A stretch of 64,000 bases of DNA, taken from an uncultured Bacilli bacterium (GTDB lineage: Bacteria > Bacillota_I > Bacilli_A > RF39 > UBA660). Under the pieces are notes generated by a model that ran no database searches, had not been told where the DNA came from, and saw nothing but the letters and a program-made list of their open reading frames with translations. Numbering within the stretch: the stretch's first letter is position 1; the number at the start of each line of letters is the position of its first letter. The translations under genes were made by a program, and so were the position numbers. Positions 60,950 through 64,000 of this stretch are shown in pieces. The stretch spans positions 1 through 64,000 of the forward strand of contig CAJUPN010000006.1 in NCBI GenBank assembly GCA_910588195.1. The letters are read 5' to 3'.

Positions 60950-60958
60950 TGATATAAT
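60950..60958 (+). promoter_or_regulatory. Extended -10 promoter of essC
   Basis: TGA-TATAAT at 60950-60958 is followed by a GAGGGTG ribosome binding site and the GTG start at 60982. Confidence 0.6.
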
Positions 60959-60981
60959 ATAAAAAATAGAGGGTGCTTAGA

Positions 60982-63900
60982 GTGATAATAGTAGGAGTCA
61001 AGAATAATAAAATATTTAAAATACAGTTACCCAATAACATCGAAGGTAATTACTTAATAAAAGATAATCTTGGGAATACCATTGGTTACATTGCATCTGA
61101 AAACAACAATTGGGTTGTTTATCCTAATCAAGATTATCAACTAATTTATAATGGAAATGTATTACAAAAATCTATAGTAGAAGAATTATCTCAATTTTTT
61201 ATAAAAAATTTAATTGATGGAAGTATTACATTACTTGTTGCATCTCCAACTATTGAGACAAAAACTATAGAAGTAAAGCCTAAAAAAAGCAAAATAACAA
61301 TAGGAACTGCAGAAACTAATGATATTTGTTATAAAACAGAGCTAGTTAGCTCAACACATGCCACAATAACTCATGAGAAAGACCGATGGTATATCGAATG
61401 TAATAAAGATTCTTATATTTTTGTTGACGATAGATTAGCTAAAAGAAAAAGGTTAAATCATGGTGATTTAATCTACTTGTATGGATTAAAAATTGTATGT
61501 TTATGTGATTTTATTGTGCTAATGAATTCGGTTAAAACAAATCAATTGATTTTAAATCCTGACTCTTTTGAAAAAAGAATTGCTATTCCTCAAGAGGTAA
61601 AACAAGAATCATATGCACTTCAAACTGAACACGAAGTTTTTAACTCCAATGAACAATTTCTTCGCTCCCCAAGATTTAAAACAACAGTAACCCATAAAAA
61701 AATCAAATTAACTTCCCCACCAGATAGTCAAACACAACAAATCCAACCAGGGATATTGACTATTGGTCCTCAACTTACAATGATGCTTACTTCATTAATT
61801 GGTATGTTCACAACCTTAACTAACGTAGCAAATGGAAATCAAACTTTATCGGCTTCATTACCGACGTTAATATTGACATCGGTAACAATGGTAAGTGCTC
61901 TTTTTTGGCCAAGCGTAACTAGAAAATGGAATAAAAGAGAAAATAAAAGAAAAGAAATAATCAGAATTCGTTCATATAGAAATTATCTTGCCAAAAAAGA
62001 AAAAGACATTTTAAATATAATTTCCAATCAAAAACAAATATTACTTGAGAACAATGTAACTCTAGAACAATGTCAGCAAATAATATATCAAAGAAAAAGA
62101 AATTTATGGGAAAGAACAATTGAAGATGAAGACTTCTTAACAACCAGAATTGGAGTTGGATTTATTAAACCAGACATTGAAATTGAATATGCAGAAGAAG
62201 ATTTTTCTGTAAAAGATGATGTTTTAAAAGATGAGTTAAATGAACTTGTCAAAAAGTTTGACTATGTGGAGGAAGCACCACTGAACTTTTCTTTTCTAAA
62301 AAACAGGATATCTGCAATAGTTGGTAATTTTGGAATTTTACAACTTTTTTTTGAAAGCATGCTTTTACAAATTATGACATTTCATCTGTATAGTGAGTTA
62401 AAAATAGTCGTTTTAACTAGTGAAAATCATGCTAAAGATTGGGATTTTATTAAATTTTTACCTCATTGCTGGGATAACTCTCGTACTAGAAGATTTATTG
62501 CAGCAACAATTGATGAGAAAAAGAATATAGCGAGTTATTTAGAAAATGTTATTAAAGAAAGAGAAGAATTAATTAATCCTCAAGGGAAAAAGGATGATAA
62601 AGATAACAAACAAATAAACGAGGAAGCCTATAAGAAATTCAGTTGTTACTATTTAATAATTACTGATGATATTTCATCATGTAGACATTTAGATGTAATT
62701 AACAAAATCTTAGATATGAAAGAAAATCTAGGTTTCTCAATGATTATAAAAAATGACAGAATAACTAACTTACCTAATCAATGTACAACATTTATGAACA
62801 TAAACGAGGAAACTTCGGGAATGTTTGGAAACGAATTAAACATTAGTGAACAAAAGCAATTTAAAGCAGATTTAAATAAAACTGTTAATGTTGAAGATTG
62901 CGTAGAAAAAATAGCAAATATTTATGTAAAAGTACCAAAGGAAAAGTATGAACTGCCAAAATCAATTGGTTTTATGGAAATGTATGGAATCGGAAATGTT
63001 GAACAGTTTAATTCACTTGATAGATGGTCAAGTAATAATCCTGTTGTAAGTCTTTCTGTGCCAGTTGGGATAGATCAAAATGGGGACTTATTCAACATGG
63101 ATATTCACGAAAAAGCCTATGGGCCACACGGATTAGTCGCTGGAACTACTGGGTCAGGAAAATCAGAGTGGATTATTACATATATACTTTCTTTAAGTGT
63201 TAATTTTTCACCACTTGAGGTGCAATTTGTACTTATCGATTACAAAGGTGGAGGATTAGCTGGCTCTTTTGAGAATAAGGAAACAGGAATAAGATTACCT
63301 CATTTAATTGGTACTATAACTAATCTAGATAAGTCAGAAATAAGAAGAAGCTTAGCATCACTAGAAGCAGAATCTAAAAGAAGACAACGAATGTTTAACG
63401 AAGCTCGAGAAAAATTAAACGACAGTTCAATGAATATATATAAATATCAACAATATTATAGGAAAGGAATGTTAGATGAACCATTATCTCATCTTTTCCT
63501 AATATCGGACGAATTTGCTGAATTAAAGTCCCAAGAACCAGAGTTTTTAGAACAATTAGTTTCCATAGCTCGTATAGGAAGATCTTTAGGAATTCACTTA
63601 ATTCTAGCTACTCAGAAACCCGCTGGTGTAGTAGATGAGCAAATGTGGTCAAATTCCAGATTTAAAGTATGTTTACGTGTTCAGGATAAACAGGATTCGG
63701 TCGATATGATTAAATGTGCTGATGCAGCATATTTAAAACAGACTGGTGCATTCTACTTCCAAGTTGGATTGAATGAATTTTTTGGCTTAGGACAATCAGC
63801 GTATGCTGGTGCTAAATACAAACCAACAAGTATCTTAAAAAAGAAAATTGATACATCCTTAGATATTGTAGATCGAGTTGGAGAAATTATAAACACAGTG

Positions 63901-64000
63901 GATAATATAGAACAAGACAATCAGTCAAATCCCAACGTTCATGGAGAAGAATTGCTTAATATAATTATGTATTTATCGGATATAGCAAAAAAACAAAATA
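60982..64000 (+). CDS. essC: EssC, type VIIb secretion motor ATPase (3' end missing)
   Basis: EssC drives export of WXG100 and LXG proteins through the type VIIb system. The 1006 residues present cover two N-terminal FHA-like domains (the second near 105-175 with TIGTAETNDI and SSTHATI), two membrane segments near 267-310, and a helical domain. The first FtsK/SpoIIIE ATPase domain has Walker A GTTGSGKS near residue 722, VQFVLIDYKGGG near 750 and HLFLISDEFAEL near 838. Typical EssC is about 1480 residues, so the last ATPase domains lie past the edge. The GTG start has GAGGGTG seven bases ahead. No Esx gene is upstream; EsaA/EssB-type genes should follow. Confidence 0.93.
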   Translation, partial: MIIVGVKNNKIFKIQLPNNIEGNYLIKDNLGNTIGYIASENNNWVVYPNQDYQLIYNGNVLQKSIVEELSQFFIKNLIDGSITLLVASPTIETKTIEVKPKKSKITIGTAETNDICYKTELVSSTHATITHEKDRWYIECNKDSYIFVDDRLAKRKRLNHGDLIYLYGLKIVCLCDFIVLMNSVKTNQLILNPDSFEKRIAIPQEVKQESYALQTEHEVFNSNEQFLRSPRFKTTVTHKKIKLTSPPDSQTQQIQPGILTIGPQLTMMLTSLIGMFTTLTNVANGNQTLSASLPTLILTSVTMVSALFWPSVTRKWNKRENKRKEIIRIRSYRNYLAKKEKDILNIISNQKQILLENNVTLEQCQQIIYQRKRNLWERTIEDEDFLTTRIGVGFIKPDIEIEYAEEDFSVKDDVLKDELNELVKKFDYVEEAPLNFSFLKNRISAIVGNFGILQLFFESMLLQIMTFHLYSELKIVVLTSENHAKDWDFIKFLPHCWDNSRTRRFIAATIDEKKNIASYLENVIKEREELINPQGKKDDKDNKQINEEAYKKFSCYYLIITDDISSCRHLDVINKILDMKENLGFSMIIKNDRITNLPNQCTTFMNINEETSGMFGNELNISEQKQFKADLNKTVNVEDCVEKIANIYVKVPKEKYELPKSIGFMEMYGIGNVEQFNSLDRWSSNNPVVSLSVPVGIDQNGDLFNMDIHEKAYGPHGLVAGTTGSGKSEWIITYILSLSVNFSPLEVQFVLIDYKGGGLAGSFENKETGIRLPHLIGTITNLDKSEIRRSLASLEAESKRRQRMFNEAREKLNDSSMNIYKYQQYYRKGMLDEPLSHLFLISDEFAELKSQEPEFLEQLVSIARIGRSLGIHLILATQKPAGVVDEQMWSNSRFKVCLRVQDKQDSVDMIKCADAAYLKQTGAFYFQVGLNEFFGLGQSAYAGAKYKPTSILKKKIDTSLDIVDRVGEIINTVDNIEQDNQSNPNVHGEELLNIIMYLSDIAKKQN

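Overview
The window is a very AT-rich, gene-dense stretch of a low-GC Firmicute chromosome. TGA is used as a normal stop (for example at the end of rimI and of the gene ending at 41998) and the only tRNA-Trp reads UGG, so the standard bacterial code applies and this is not a Mycoplasma-type code. Promoters are mostly extended -10 boxes (TGnTATAAT), and ribosome binding sites are AGGAGG or AGGTG placed 6-8 bases before the start. YutD, YunB, a NifU/YutI protein and a YutH-like protein lie in an order recalling the Bacillus yun/yut region. This points to class Bacilli, probably an uncultured gut-type lineage; that placement is inference. Sporulation-associated families (YunB, CotF-like, SleB-like hydrolase) suggest a spore former or a recent descendant of one.

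Layout. 1-4000: small membrane proteins and the tRNA t6A genes (tsaE, a decayed membrane gene, tsaB-rimI-tsaD). 4060-6351: phosphoketolase. 6395-13171: cell-wall enzymes (SleB-like, lytic transglycosylase, NlpC/P60), a DUF3810 protease, an HD phosphohydrolase and helical proteins. 13190-16664: DUF2207/LemA pair. 16820-22552: tRNA-Trp, then a 1509-residue surface protein. 22671-27062: PPC-domain protein, uracil-DNA glycosylase-like protein, C39-like protease, and a two-gene unit with a HerA/VirB4-type ATPase. 27235-36712: LRR lipoprotein, aminotransferase-GNAT fusion, radical SAM protein, metalloprotease-like proteins and a MacB-type ABC transporter. 36851-42413: seven genes of unknown function, one of them a stripped-down FtsK-type ATPase. 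42416-49380: GH25 lysozyme lipoprotein, CpXC protein, ABC-F, CotF-like pair, CDF transporter, TrmL. 49410-56189: ferredoxin with a cysteine-rich tail, then the yunB/yutD/yutH/yutI neighbourhood and an S1-domain protein. 56292-58881: ten tRNAs, an orphan MvaI/BcnI-type nuclease, and two tRNAs on the other strand. 59079-64000: LysM protein, DUF5684 zinc-ribbon membrane protein and the first two thirds of EssC, the motor ATPase of a type VIIb secretion system that continues past the right edge.

The most promising uncharacterised material is (i) the 36851-42413 cluster around a minimal FtsK-like ATPase, (ii) the ATPase plus Cys/Ser/Asn-rich repeat protein at 24521-27062, and (iii) the ferredoxin with an 18-cysteine tail. 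Many genes end inside their own terminator, convergent neighbours share one hairpin, and a few genes look leaderless, so the genome is compact at the transcriptional level. All family calls come from reading the sequence; no database search was run.
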